Part shown: positions 1 through 11,275 of the stretch, piece by piece
Position numbering within the stretch: position 1 is the first letter of the stretch
Layout of the letters: each line of letters begins with the position of its first letter
Origin: Capitulum mitella
Lineage: Eukaryota > Arthropoda > Thecostraca > Pollicipedomorpha > Pollicipedidae
DNA length: 64,000 nt
Direction: 5' to 3'
Assembly (NCBI GenBank): GCA_030062745.1
Contig: CP099841.1
Coordinates: forward strand, 11,040,970-11,104,969
Notes under the pieces: model-generated
Databases searched by the model: none
What the model was told of the DNA's origin: nothing
Seen by the model: the letters and a program-made list of their open reading frames with translations, nothing else
Translations under genes and position numbers: made by a program

Positions 1-186
1 GGTCAAAAGCGTTTTGCAATGCCGTCATCTCATTAGTCAGATATCTGTACTCGTTGGCCCGAAAAATGTCGCTGATCACATTTCCACTGTCCGCTTTCGT
101 GGGAAATACCCAAAATGATCAGTAAATTTTCGGTCAAAAGCGTTTTGCAATGCCGTCATCTCATTAGTTAGATATCTGTACTCGAC
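1..186. repeat. Short direct repeat, two ~54-bp copies
   Basis: Bases 1-54 and 133-186 are almost identical, differing by C/T in the ATTAGTCAG / ATTAGTTAG segment. Both run from GGTCAAAAGCG to ATCTGTACTCG, and the period is 132 bp. The first copy starts at the window edge, so the array may continue upstream. No function can be assigned. Confidence 0.85.
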
Positions 187-1241
187 TCTTCAAACATTTT
201 GGTCTTTTCTATCATTGCCGTAACTTTTCAACACACAGACTGCTGTTAGGTGGCTCATATATCTCAGCTTCTCACAAAGTTTTGTCAAGTTTTACTAAAG
301 TTTCTGGGCTGAAAGTGTTTCAACAACTTAAAACGAAAAGTAGGTCAGGAGCGGAGGATTTATATGTTTCGAAGATTTCTAAAATTTCTTTGACTGGGCT
401 GCAGCGGAGTCATAACGACGTTGTCGTTACCTGTCATCGCAGCGATCCAACAAATCGTAAAACTTGACACAACTGCATTTATTTTGGAAAAAATCGTAAA
501 TATCTACAAAAGACTCACAGTTTATATAAACGCCAGTTTCTTCTTCATGGATCCCGACATGCATATGTGCAGATTTCCACGCTTTGCCATTTAGCCATTT
601 TGGACTGCTGTTGTCAACGCTCGCCGGCTTTCGTCTAATTTCGTCCAGAACGTCGATCTCGGCTGGTAGGCGGACGTCGGAATCGGTCGATTTTCAATTC
701 GTCCGTGCCGCCGCAGTTGATCGGTCCAGCCGGAGACGGTATTGGGTAATTTAGCTGACCCTTCACTCCGAACATCTGCCCGGGAGGGTCTCGCAGCTCC
801 GCGCTGCAGCAATCCTGGCAGACCTGGACCGTTCCGAAAACGCTCCCCTGCGGGGGTCCCAGCTCAGATCAGATGGTGCCGCTACATGTCGAACCGGTCA
901 CGGTGGTCATGTAAACATAGGTGGCGGGCAGATACCCTTGAAGATGAAGAAATAAATGGAGAACAGTTCCGTTATGTTAAAGGAAATGCTCCTGCATAAT
1001 ACACGTTTGGAAATGAGATAGGCATGTTTTAGCTTGTAGTCTTAGAATTCTGTCCGTAAGGTGCATTTATGTCTCAAAACACTGCGCTTACAAAGGTCAG
1101 AACGATTTCCCGGTTTTGAGTTTGACCTATTCCGCTGTGTTTTGTTTACAGTTATTGCGTGACGTCACGAATGGGCGCTGGCCAATGAACAAACGCTCGC
1201 GTTCATTCGCCTGCCCAAACCAAAGTTCCTGATATCGGCGG
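187..1241. other. Unassigned sequence with a GC-rich patch
   Basis: No gene is recognised here. A GC-richer patch at about 600-900 gives short overlapping frames on both strands (for example 742-999 plus and 591-812 minus), with no domain or motif I know and no convincing splice borders. An AATAAA hexamer lies near 951-956 but has no coding sequence attached to it. This could be a 5' exon or just CpG-rich spacer. Confidence 0.4.
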
Positions 1242-2272
1242 CATGCGCGGATCCAGAGGGAGTGCGATATGGGCGATTGCCCCCCTCACAGGGCATGAGA
1301 AGGGGCCCCACGAGAGAGCCGGTCCCAAAAGGGCCCCTCTCAGACTCAAAAGAGGCCCCGAAGGGGTCCCGTATGAGTTTCACGGGGTCCCAGTGAAAAC
1401 GTGGCGGGTTCGTGATGCAGTGAGGGGGCCTCTGGGAGGGTTAGATAACTCCTGAAAAACGTAGAAGGGTTCCTGAAGCTCCCAAATGCCCCTTGAGACC
1501 ACAAATTGTCCCAACACGGTGGATTGTCCCTGAGACCGCCAGAAGGATTACAGGGTCCCGGAGACGGCTAAGTCCCTCAGTCCCCAGGACGGTATAGGGA
1601 CCACTGGAATGGCATAGGGGCTCCGAATGGGTCTCACAGACCTGTGTGAAGATCTGAAGGTTCCTGATGCAGTCAGATGGCCCTCGGAGGGCTAATGGAA
1701 CCCAGGGACGGCGAGATGGCCTCTAAGATAAATAAAAGGGCCCCTGAAACTCTCCAAGGGTCTCCGGGACCGCAAGAGGGGTCCCAATACGACAAAAGAC
1801 TCATGAAACCGCCTAAGGAGATCCAAGCTCAGAGAGGGACCCCTATTGGCCTGTATAGGACTCACTACCGGTCTGAAGTATCCCTGCTCGCCTGTGTGGG
1901 CCCCCTGCTAGCTTATAGGGGGCACCCTGTTGGCCTTCAGGAGTCCCTGCCGGCCTGTTGGGCCCCCTGCCGTCTGTAGGCCTCCTGCTGGCCTCAGGGC
2001 GTCCTCTGCCGGCTTTCTGGGCTTCTACCGGTCTCCACGGACCATCTGTTGTTCCGTGGGGCTCCCTGCCGACCTGTAGCCCCCTGCCAGCGCTTGATTT
2101 TTTCGGTTTCCTTATATGGCGAAAAAACGCAACATTTCATCAAATATTTCAGCCTGGACCCGAGCAAATCAACGTTTTTTCATACATGACGAGCAAAAAA
2201 TGGGGGAGGGGGTCAGAGAGGGGGCTCCGCACTGACCATTCTCCCTTTGGCGAAATCCTGCATCAGCTCCTG
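1242..2272 (+). mobile_element. Non-autonomous hAT-like element (copy A) with ~20-bp arrays
   Basis: The left end reads CATGCGCGGATCCAGAG. The right end read on the minus strand is CAGGAGCTGATGCAGGATTT, so the ends are imperfect inverted repeats. The flanks are ATCGGCGG (1234-1241) and GTCGGCGG (2273-2280), an 8-bp target-site duplication with one mismatch; 8 bp is the hAT hallmark. The interior has no transposase. It is a degenerate tandem array of ~20-bp units, first of the form CCCTGAGACCGCCAAAGGGG (about 1400-1840), then CCCTGCCGGCCTGTNGGGCC (about 1870-2095). The first 400 bp match the copy starting at 21130 well, including the segments around CCGTATGAG and TTCACGGGGTC. The short frames inside it are products of the repeat. 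Confidence 0.75.
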
Positions 2273-2940
2273 GTCGGCGGATGACTGCAGACTTAGGCTA
2301 TCGATGAATGACATTTTCTGAAAATTCCATACGTTATTCAGAAAAAAATATACGCCGATGAAACGTTATTGGTGGCATTTTTACGCCAGCCACGCTTATT
2401 TATGAAAACTCGACCAAGGCTGAGCAATCCCTTCAAGGAGACGATCCCTTTAAGAAATCGTTTGTCGTGGCACGCGCTCTTGTAGCAACAGATATTTCTA
2501 TTTCACTGACAACAATGTGTTGCATTGTTGCAAGCAATAATCATGCGAAGTTTTGTCATCGCAAAAATCGAGTCGGAATCCCCTGTTCCAATATCGCGTA
2601 GCTGGCATTACAAAACCCCGTTCCGTACGGAAATGGATACGAAGAAAAGGATGCTTCTCGTTAGCGTTCGAACAATGGCCGGATTCCTATATTTTCCGCT
2701 TCAGGCAACAGACGTACCTTTCTCAACACAGTAACACCCTTCCTCAGTCCAGTGTTCCTCCGGCTGGAAATATAACAAGTGTTTGTGTGTGAGTGCGTAT
2801 ATGGGGGAAAAGGCCTTTAACGGCATTATTTTGCAACTTGCGGGCCTGCCCAAGACAGATTACCCGCGTGTTACAACACACGTAGCTGCATCTGCGGATC
2901 CATAGAGGTCCAATCAGTCGCACGAATGGACGCTTGTAAA
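2273..2940. other. Unassigned spacer
   Basis: I see no coding frame with recognisable content and no terminal repeats. Two overlapping plus-strand frames at 2525-2792 have no known motif. Confidence 0.4.
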
Positions 2941-4130
2941 GCTGATTAGTCCTGCACTGAGAACATCACTGACCAAACGGAAACCGGTCCGTTCCGTGGT
3001 GCCCCGACCTTTCGGGGTGGCGCGTCCTGGCCAGTCATTTGCAGCTCCGCCCGTATGCGTCTATCATTACGCGATAAGACAACATGTTCGGTGAGAATGA
3101 AGGGAGGGGGGAGGAGATGAATGGGAAGTAAATGCAAGCATGCCAAGCATAAATTGAAGCATCGAGGGTGAGAGTGGCCCCCGAGGGGGCAGCCGGTGGG
3201 TGGCCAGAACACCACGCGGCCACCCGAGGAACGCCACTTCCACCACACAGAACGACAAACGACAGACGACACAGAAGAAAGGAACAGAACTACAGAAAGA
3301 AAGTACGCCAAAAAGTCGGCATCAGAAACACAAAGCGAGGCAAACAAGACAACACAGCAGACTCGGTAGAAACTGGATCCGGCACAAGACAGCCGCAACC
3401 GCCGGTCAGCCTCCGATGTCGCGGATCGCCCGGCCCGAGCTCTCTGCCGGTCGTTTCCAGTCAGCCCTCTTCGAGCCGGACCAGCAGGTGGGCCAGCAAT
3501 CGTAGGCGGCCACACTCCTGAGAGTCACCAGTCTCCCGGAGGGCAGAGGACGGCATCTTACCGCCGCCACACACGACCGCTCAGCCACCGCCCAGCGTGG
3601 GCCCAACCGGCGGGCTGCGTCCCAGCAGAGGCAGCGACGCACAGTGGGCGCCCGACGCCCACGCATCGGGCATCCCGCCGACACCGGGCTCCGCACCGGG
3701 ACATTAGTCCTCTCTTCTCGTGAACTGCACTCCTGAGGTCGGAGCTCTCTTCGTGCAGCCGAGAGGACGGCCCGAAGTCCCGGTCGGGCAGGACGACGTG
3801 GCAGGAGAGCAGCACCCGTGCCCCCAGGCAGAGCGGTGAAGTGGCCGGCGGACTGGCCAGCCGGGTAAACGCACGTAGCGCCCGCATCAGTGGAGTGGAG
3901 CAGAGGTCCAGTGTCAAGGTCAGAACGCGGTCAGTGTACGATCCTTGCATGATCTTCCCCACGTTTCATCGACGGCGCTCCGACCTCCAGCTGCCGTGGC
4001 CGCGAGATCACCCGTCGTCGCCAGACTCAGACTCGGGCTCGGACTCGGACTCGGGCTCGGACTCGGATGCAGGCTCGGACGCCGCCAGTGGCCAAAGTCC
4101 CGCCGAGGGCTGACGCCTGCAGACTTTGGC
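2941..4130. other. GC- and CpG-rich block, possible CpG island or exon
   Basis: This block is clearly richer in CpG than its flanks and stays open in several frames on both strands (for example 2946-3515 minus, 3168-3521 plus, 3841-4113 plus). That is expected from base composition, because stop codons are AT-rich. The plus frame 3841-4113 ends in an acidic Ser-Asp-Gly run encoded by a simple repeat. I recognise no domain. It may be the promoter and first exon of a gene, or a GC-rich repeat. Confidence 0.4.
4024..4081 (+). repeat. (GGCTCGGACTCG)n-type hexamer/dodecamer repeat
   Basis: Repeated ACTCGG and GCTCGG hexamers run through 4024-4081. In the plus frame they give alternating SD and SG dipeptides. 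The other frames stay open too, so the peptide may have no meaning. Confidence 0.8.
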
Positions 4131-5937
4131 AACAACTCACAGCGGCTTCTCTCAGTTCGTGAGACAGTTCACAGCGTGATGAATGGCGTTGTCTCGGATG
4201 TTTTGGCTCCTCAGATCCGGTTAGGACTGCGAAATTGGACAGACGATGTCGGTATGATTGGTTTTCAGACCTGGGCCACTCGTAACATTAAAAAGGTTGG
4301 TGTCTGGTTGTTATTGGCCGCCGGATAAACAACTGCAAAACGACTGAGAGGAACATTCTTGTAGATGAAGGCCAGGAAACTACATACTATCCTTCTAGTG
4401 TTGTCTCCTGGACATTTGTTTCTGAATTGGGTTGTGGATTTTGTGCTTTTGTATATTTATGTTTGGAATAAAGACGACATTCCTTCACTAACCTTTTGCA
4501 CAACGTGCCATTACACAGCTAGCAGTACGATGTTGGGCATTTCTCTGCCTGGTGTAATGGTATTTATTAGTTAATATACTTTATTACTTATAAATGCAAA
4601 CGACATGCCCATAAATGCATCACGAAAAGACAGACTTTCTGGAAAAATGAAATCCAAAAAGACAGTTAGACGAAAGCCTTTGTATGTATTCAAAAAGGCC
4701 ACCTTGTCAAATCTAGCCATACATTTTACCTGACGTGTCTTGCATCCAAGCGATCCCCATCGTGGGAAACCAGTTATCAGCATGACCTGTAGTGCATTAG
4801 GATTTTCATTACGACAGAACACGCAGCTTTCTCAGAAACAGTTAACTGGTCCAAAAGTATAATAAACACATGATAAATATGATAATGAATTTAGGAAATT
4901 TAGTAAATAAGTAAAACAACTAATACGGTAATAAATGCATAATATTTTAACAAAATGTAAGAGACAGGATGTGGCACTCCAAGACGTGTACGGCGTCTTT
5001 TATAGGAATCAACGTAGATATCAGCCGTCGCTTGAAAGAACCAGAGCCCGACTTATTTCGTCGCTTCCACTGAGACACAAATGAAAAGGAAATAGGAAAA
5101 ATTTGCATTCTATTGCATCAAAACCTCAGGAAAATACACGTTTGAGACGATGTCTATTAGAAAATAGCTTCTAAGAGTAAGTACAGATTGCATCAGGGCT
5201 GCCTCAGTTCAAAGAAGGAGTTTGTGCAGTGCAATCTAAGTTCTTCGCGCAAGGGATTGATCTTTATTTTTACATGTAAAAAGCCTGGTGTAGAACGATA
5301 TAATCTCATTTTCAAAGTATTCAGACATTCCATCCTGGTCTTCCAACGTACCTCTCTGAGAACGTAAAAATATCCGGTCATTAACTCATCGCTCCCTGCT
5401 GTTCCACCTTGACACAGGTTTCCTAGCTGATGACGACGCGTTGTTGCTAGTCACTGACTTGAATGAAAAAGGTGAAAGTTAGTGTGGGTTAAAAATGGTC
5501 GCCGGAAACTCGCCGGGAACGAGACAGTTTAGCAAACGGAGCGAGGCCTCACCGAATCCAGGCTCCTTCAGCTGGCGTAGGGAAATCCCCGAAAAGCTGC
5601 CGACAGGGTTAAGTAGCCGACTGCGGGTATTTTTGGGTCGTCGCCGCTGGCCTCTCCTTAATCGACTCCCAGCAGCTCCAGAAACTTTGTAAAACTTCGG
5701 CAGAAGCATGCAGCTCGGCAACAGAAAGTCAAGTAAAACGAGGCCTTATGCACTCGGTCATTTCTTGTACAACCTAACCTTGCGCACAATGTTGGTTTAT
5801 GATACTTTGGCCCAAATTTCTCCTAATTATTGAATGCTCTCATAGCATGAAAATATTCTAAACTTCCAGTGTTTTGTCTGATGAAGGTTGCAAGCGTTGA
5901 TTTGCATGTAAGACAAAAGGCACTGTTTAATTAGGTG
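4131..5937. other. Unassigned, mostly AT-richer sequence
   Basis: No gene, RNA or transposon end is recognised. GC is higher around 5480-5700, where overlapping frames on both strands (5495-5692 plus, 5479-5721 minus) carry no motif I know. Confidence 0.4.
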
Positions 5938-6755
5938 TACCCGCGCACGACCGTCGGTCAGTTACGATCATGCCCGATTAGGGGGGGGGGGGGAGTTGGC
6001 CGCCTCCCTCTAATTCACGAACCGTTGGTCGCACGATAAAAATAAACACACCGTTGGAAAACCTGTGACGAGTAGAGCTCGAAACAGGTCCCATTTTTAG
6101 CTTTAGATGATATAAAAGCGATTTACGTCCTATATATGTTTTCTCATAGTCGACTGTCGACTGAAACGGCCTGAATCTCAAGGGCTGTGACTAATAACGC
6201 ATAGTTAAAGGCACCAGGGCACAAGTAAAGGTCCGCAAATGCCGATACACAACTAATTTCTCGGATTTGTTCAATATATACGCCGAAACGTTGAGTTAAA
6301 AACACAACAATTTTCGCGCCGGCTGTTGGCGTGTGGCGCAGCCGTACGCAGTAAGAAATTGACGGGAGCTAATTTTAGCGTTCCTTTATTTTTGAAAGAA
6401 AAGCCTATCCATGTAAATTTTATTGATCTTAGTGGTTCTTGTGATAGATTTTCATGCTTTAATTTTGGAAAAATTCATTAGTTATCAATCTACAAAATTG
6501 GCAGAGCTTTATTCGCGACAGCCTGTTTATTTCCAAAATATGCCATTTTTTCGAACTTTTTGAGGTTCGTGGTATTACTCACGTCTGTGCAAGCCAGTTC
6601 TGCCAATTTCTACCCATTCTGAGTAATTCATCGGTGATTTTGACGGTGGTACATTTTGACTCACTACAGTTATTCATGACCTGACCTCAGGTCAAAGGCT
6701 GGAAGTCATTGATACTTTGCCCAATGACGATATCTAGATGTCTGCTTCACTCCAC
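5938..6755 (+). mobile_element. TTAA-type MITE family 2, copy 1, left part
   Basis: It begins CCCGCGCACGACCGTCGG, matching the left end of the copy at 14622. It runs collinear with that copy through the motifs CACGAACCGTTGGTCGCACG, TCAAGGGCTGTGACTAATAA and TTGACGGTGGTACATTTTG-like segments up to CTTCACTCCAC at 6755. The rest of the same copy resumes at 9394, so this MITE was split by the transposon at 6756-9393. The left TTAA is degenerate (TGTA just before CCCGCG). It is non-coding. Confidence 0.8.
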
Positions 6756-7192
6756 GCGGTCAACAGTAAGATTCAGCCCGAGCGCTTACATTGAGGGAAA
6801 AAAATCCTAATAATAGCTGCATGATCCTTGAAATGCAATGTGGAGATGTACTACTTACAATTTCAGCCGGGAAAACCGGGGAAATATGTTATTCTACGCC
6901 GGAAAAAAAACTGCGCCGTCGCTGCGTTTTTAGGCGCCGACTGTCAGACGCTCGCGGAGAAATTTTGGACGTTTCTGCGTTGATTATTTGTTTACGTTGA
7001 ATCCGACGCTGATTGGCCGTCGTTCCGACCGCAAGAAACAAGAAATGTAGATAATAAAATTAATTTCCAATGAATGAGAAAGACTAATGAAAAGAGTTAT
7101 TGAAAAAAAATATAGTAAAACAATAATAAGTAATGGCTGTAATAACAACAATGTAATGGTCGTAATGAGAAAGATTTTTCACGAGTGACCAA

Positions 7193-8144
7193 TTGGAATC
7201 GCTCCACTTCGGGTTCAAGGTCGGAGCCATGGACATCGAAGAAATTGACAACTACGAAGATTTGTTGTTTTTGATGTGGCAAATGGAGGATACGGAACAA
7301 ACTGTGCAATGTTTGCGTGAAAATCGCCTCATCAGAAGGCTGGGTCAGCATTGCTGTCGAAAACGGATGTCAGAGCGGAAGGTAACTGGGGATACCGTTT
7401 ACGGGAAAATGTGGCGCTGCACGAGATGTAGCAAACGGAAACACCTGCTGTCTGACAGCTTTTTTGCAAGATCTCACTTGACACCCTTTACCATTCTGAA
7501 AATGGCCTTTCTGTATCTGCAAAACTGTAACGAGTTTCAGATGAAAGCGTTCATGGAAGACGTTCCGACACCGGCACCTATTCGGGACTGGACGCAATTT
7601 TTCCCGGGATGTCATGTCAAAAGAAATCATCAGAGAAATGCGTGGAACAAAAATTGGGGGACCAGGCAAACTAGTCGTAATCGATGAAACCGTGCTCTCA
7701 AAGAGGAAGTATAACCGTGGTAGAATGCTCCGAAAAGAGCAGAGTTGGATTTTAGGGATGTACGACGTTGAAACCAAGACAGGCGTGCTGGAGTTTATTC
7801 AGAACAGATCGCATGATGAAGTAATACCAAAGATACAGGCCCACGTCGAGACTGGTACCACGGTGCATACCGACGAGCATCGTACATATAGGATCCTGGG
7901 GAGCCTCGGCTATGAGCACAGAACGGTTAACCATTCTGTGGAGTACGTGACTTCAGATGGCGTTCATACCAACGACATAGAAGCCTATTTCAGCCGCCTG
8001 AAAAAGTTCCTCAGACGAAGAAACGTGCTAAAACTGGAGAAAATCCCGAGCTACATTGATCAGTTTCTGTGGACTGAACGCCACGGTGCGACCCCTTGGA
8101 AAGACTTCATAAAAGCTGTCAAACGGCAGTACCGGTTCTACTAG
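7193..8144 (+). pseudogene. IS1595/ISXO2-like (Merlin) DDE transposase with one frameshift
   Basis: This is a cut-and-paste transposase that would bind the element ends and move the transposon. The first frame (7193-7602, with an alternative Met at 7229) carries a conserved N-terminal segment including a CxxC-type WRCTRCSKRK motif. The second frame (7614-8144) is the catalytic core: IGGPGKLVVIDE (Asp at about 7683), VHTDEHRTY (second Asp 63 residues later) and HTNDIEAYFSRLKK (Glu 36 residues after that). This is the Asp-Asp-Glu layout of the ISXO2/Merlin family, so all three catalytic residues are present. The two frames are offset by one base, and the shift falls in or next to the T5 run at 7598-7602. 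No other stop interrupts either part. The gene is therefore one indel from intact, by mutation or by assembly error. Confidence 0.85.
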
Positions 8145-8155
8145 AAAGTGTAAGT

Positions 8156-8195
8156 AACCTAACCTAACCTAACCTAACCTAACCTAACCTAACCT
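8156..8195 (-). repeat. Telomere-type (TTAGG)8 array inside the transposon
   Basis: Eight perfect AACCT units (TTAGG on the minus strand) start 12 bases after the transposase stop codon. TTAGG is the standard telomere unit of arthropods. This one lies inside a mobile element, so it is interstitial and does not mark a chromosome end. Confidence 0.95.
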
Positions 8196-8199
8196 AACA

Positions 8200-9110
8200 G
8201 CAATACGGATATGAGATATCCCAGTAGTCATCTTATACAATAATATGACGATATAATAATTCAATATTTGCTTTCAATTCAGTTTGTCGCAACGGAATGT
8301 AATGGTTATATATACCACGTATGATAATGTACAATTATATAAAAGTATAATGTAATGATACAATAATATGATAAGACAATAATATAATAATTAAGTGATA
8401 TATTAACACCCCCACCTAAAACAAGACAATAATATAATAATGAAATAGTATATTAACACCCCCACCCAAAACCCCCTGTTTCCAGCGTCATCCCCGTATT
8501 CGAGATATCTGGTCTCCACGGAGTATTAAATGTCATAACGCTATAATACTGATATCAGATATTCCAACAACTATCTAATACAATCATATAACGACGTAAT
8601 AATTTAGCAGTTCCTCCAAGTTCTAATTAAATGATATATTAACACCCCCGCCTAAAACAAGACAATAAAATAATAATGAAATAGTATGTTAACACCCCCA
8701 CCCAAAACCCCCTGTTTCCAGCGACATCCCCGTATTGGACATATCTGGTTGCCACGGAGTATTAAATGTCCTAACGCTATAATAGTGATATCAAATATTC
8801 CAACGATTATCTAATACAATCATATAACGACGTAATAATTTAGCAGTTCCTCCAAGTTCTAATTAAAAAAACAAGACAATAATATAATAATGAAATAGTA
8901 TATTAACACCCCCACCCAAAACCCCTTGTTTCCAGCGACATCCCCGTATTGGACATATCTGGTGGCCACGGAGTATTAAATGTCATAACGCTATAATACT
9001 GATATCAAATATTCCAACAGTTATCTAATACAATCATATAACGACGTAATAATTTAGCAGTTCCTCCAACTTCAATCTGTGGCAACAGAATGGAATTTCC
9101 GTATATGTGA
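8200..9110 (+). repeat. ~215-235 bp tandem repeats in the transposon 3' region
   Basis: The segment TTTCCAGCGNCATCCCCGTA recurs at about 8480, 8712 and 8927. Each unit is accompanied by CGGAGTATTAAATGTC, CTAATACAATCATATAACG and ATTAACACCCCC. A divergent first unit begins near 8207 (GATATGAGATATCCCAGTAG). The last unit passes into CAACTTCAATCTGTGGCAACAGAATGGAA, which resembles 8270-8302. About four units are present and they are AT-rich and non-coding. Confidence 0.8.
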
Positions 9111-9393
9111 CGTCATCAGTCGCCTGAAGATGTGTGCAGGGTGTACACATCCTTGTTGTCAATAACCTTAACCTTGGCGGCACTACATTTTCTGCCGCGG
9201 AATAATGTTCTCCGTCAGCCGACTCCAGCACGGTAGTACTGTATGGTAAGTTATCGTTACGATGGTGTTGTTATTTTTTTAGAAATTGAAGTATCGGAAA
9301 GTATGATTAGACACAGAATGATACATTCTTTACATTGGTAGAAGTTATAAAAAGCATTATTAGGGATTTCGTCGGGCAGAAACTTACCTTTAG

Positions 9394-9796
9394 CCCTCCA
9401 CACTAAAAATGTTATGAAATATTCCGTCAATTTCCGAGAAAAACGACGTGTCTTAAAAATGGGCATGACCTTAGGTCAATGACTCGGAAAATTCCAAAAA
9501 ATCTGAGATAGCAGATTTGTTACATCTATCGAGATCACTAATCCCTGGAAGTATTGTTGTGATATCTTGTTTCACGAAAAAGTTACAGGGCGCTAAACTT
9601 TTTTGGACATAGGTCTGTTTGACCTGACCTAGGTCAAGCACCTGACCTAACCTGAGATCAAAACTTTGACACAAGATGTAAAAATGATGAAGCAAAAGGT
9701 ACAGAAAGTTTCGTGACTCTTTGTTTGTTTGTTTTCTCGCAATCCCAGAAAAACCTCAGGGGGGCGGTCAACTGCCCCCCCCCTCTCGGGGGCGGG
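9394..9796 (+). mobile_element. TTAA-type MITE family 2, copy 1, right part
   Basis: This continues the MITE begun at 5938, from CTCCACACTAAAAATG to the end CTCGGGGGCGGG, followed by TTAA at 9797-9800. It contains the palindrome TGACCTAGGTCA at 9625-9636 within a cluster of TGACC motifs, and a C-rich/G-rich terminal stem. It is non-coding. Confidence 0.85.
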
Positions 9797-10327
9797 TTAA
9801 GAATTATTAGAATTTATGTGTCAACAAGTTCGGAATGTGCCGAAGACACAAGAAGATGTGTGACGAATGACGTCGTACTTTTTGTGACGTTTTTTCAATC
9901 AAATATTCCCTGTGTTCGGTAAAGTGTCAAATATACCGGGCGACCGTAGGCAGAGACGTTCTATCAAGAGAGCCCACTCCTGTTCAGTCGCATGCAAATG
10001 CGCAACGTTAAATTTCGTTCTTTTTGTGGTGGAAGTTGGCTGGTTTGGGTTCATTGCCACATGCCTCAGAGAGCCATGTCCAATCCACGCCGCACATATT
10101 AGTTAGCGGCGTCGAAATTATAACCCGTGACATGCGAATCTGAGTCCATGCCTTTGTCGACTCAGGCAGGGAAGACGTTTTATGCATTTAGTAGCTGACT
10201 GTTAGCTACTTGGCTGTTCCAAAAGCGAAATATGTACTGGAAAATGTCGTAAGCGGCTGTCTGCGAGTACTACGACATTTCATAACGCACCGGGCAGGTG
10301 CAATAATTCTGACCAGGCGAACTTGTC
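9797..10327. other. Unassigned spacer
   Basis: The frames at 9713-9922 and 9912-10106 have no recognisable content. No terminal repeats are seen apart from the neighbouring MITE ends. Confidence 0.4.
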
Positions 10328-11275
10328 TTAACCTGGAACCGAGTGGGGACGGGGGCGGTTAACCGAAGAACTTCCCCGAGAGCTCTCAAAGATTACGAGA
10401 AAATGAAGAAACGTAGCACCACAAAACTCTTTGTACTTTTTGTTTGATTATTTTTGTATCTCACGTCAAAGTTCTCATCTCAGGTCCAGTCAGGTGTCTG
10501 ACCTAGCTCAGGTCAAGCGGACCTATGTCCAGAAAAGTTCAGTGCCCCGTAACTTTTTCGGAAAACATGATATCACAATAAAACTTTCAGTGACTAGAGA
10601 TGTTGACAGACGCAACAAATCCGCTGCCTCAGATTTTTCGCAACACTACCAGGTCATTGACCTAAAGTCAATGAAAGTCAATGATTAAGACAGATCGTCG
10701 TTTTTTCGGGAATTGACGAAATTTTTACATTTTGTGTGAGGTGATGCAGACATCCAATGGCCATCATTGGACAAATTATCAGTGACCTCCAACCATTGAC
10801 CTGAGGCCAAGCCACCAATATCTGTTATGAGCCAAAATGCACCATCAGAATCAGCGGTGTATGATTTAGACCGGATAGAAAACGGCAGACCTGGCTATCA
10901 CAGCTGCCAATGATACCATGAAGTTCAAGGATCTCAAAAACTGCATGTTTTGGAAATAAACAAGGTTTTGCAACCATGACTTCATCAGTGTTATAATTTA
11001 ATAACTATTTGCTCCAAAAATTAAGCAAGGAAAACATAACAAGAACCAATAGCATTGAGAAAGACGACTTAGCAAAGTCCATTTTACCAAAATAAAGGAA
11101 CGCTAAATTTGGTTACCATTAATTTCATACTGTGTTGGGCACCGGAGTTCGCAGTGCAGTGGCCTGAAAATCGCTGTTTTCAACTCAACGTTTACGCGTG
11201 TATATTTAGCAAATCGGAGAAATTACACGTGTGTCGGCATCTGCACACTTTTACCTATTCGTTGGTGCCTTTATC
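10328..11275 (-). mobile_element. TTAA-type MITE family 2, copy 2, reversed and truncated
   Basis: It begins TTAACC with a GGGGACGGGGGCGGTTAACC stem, the reverse complement of the family's right end. It then follows the family in reverse: TGACC cluster (about 10480-10525), TATGAGCCAAAATGCACCA (about 10826), and finally GGCATCTGCACACTTTTACC at about 11236. The family's left ~300 bp are missing. The sequence is divergent, which suggests an old copy. Confidence 0.7.

Larger units (their letters stand above)
6756..9393 (+). mobile_element. Merlin/IS1016-type DNA transposon inserted in the MITE
   Basis: The element separates two halves of a MITE that is continuous elsewhere (compare 15420-15450). 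The flanks CACTCCAC (6748-6755) and CCCTCCAC (9394-9401) form an 8-bp duplication with one mismatch, consistent with the 8-9 bp duplications of Merlin elements. Near the ends, AGTAAGATTCAGCCCGAG on the left matches GGTAAGTTTCTGCCCGAC from the right end's minus strand. The match then resumes after a small insertion as AAATCC(C)TAATAAT on both sides. The interior holds a transposase gene (7193-8144), a short telomere-like array, and about 0.9 kb of tandem repeats. Confidence 0.75.

Noticed and set aside
2946-3515. 189-codon minus-strand frame in the GC-rich block
   Set aside because: It overlaps equally long frames on the other strand and has no domain; it is likely a product of composition.
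8156-8195. Telomere repeat read as a chromosome end
   Set aside because: It is short, lies inside a transposon and is followed by ordinary sequence.
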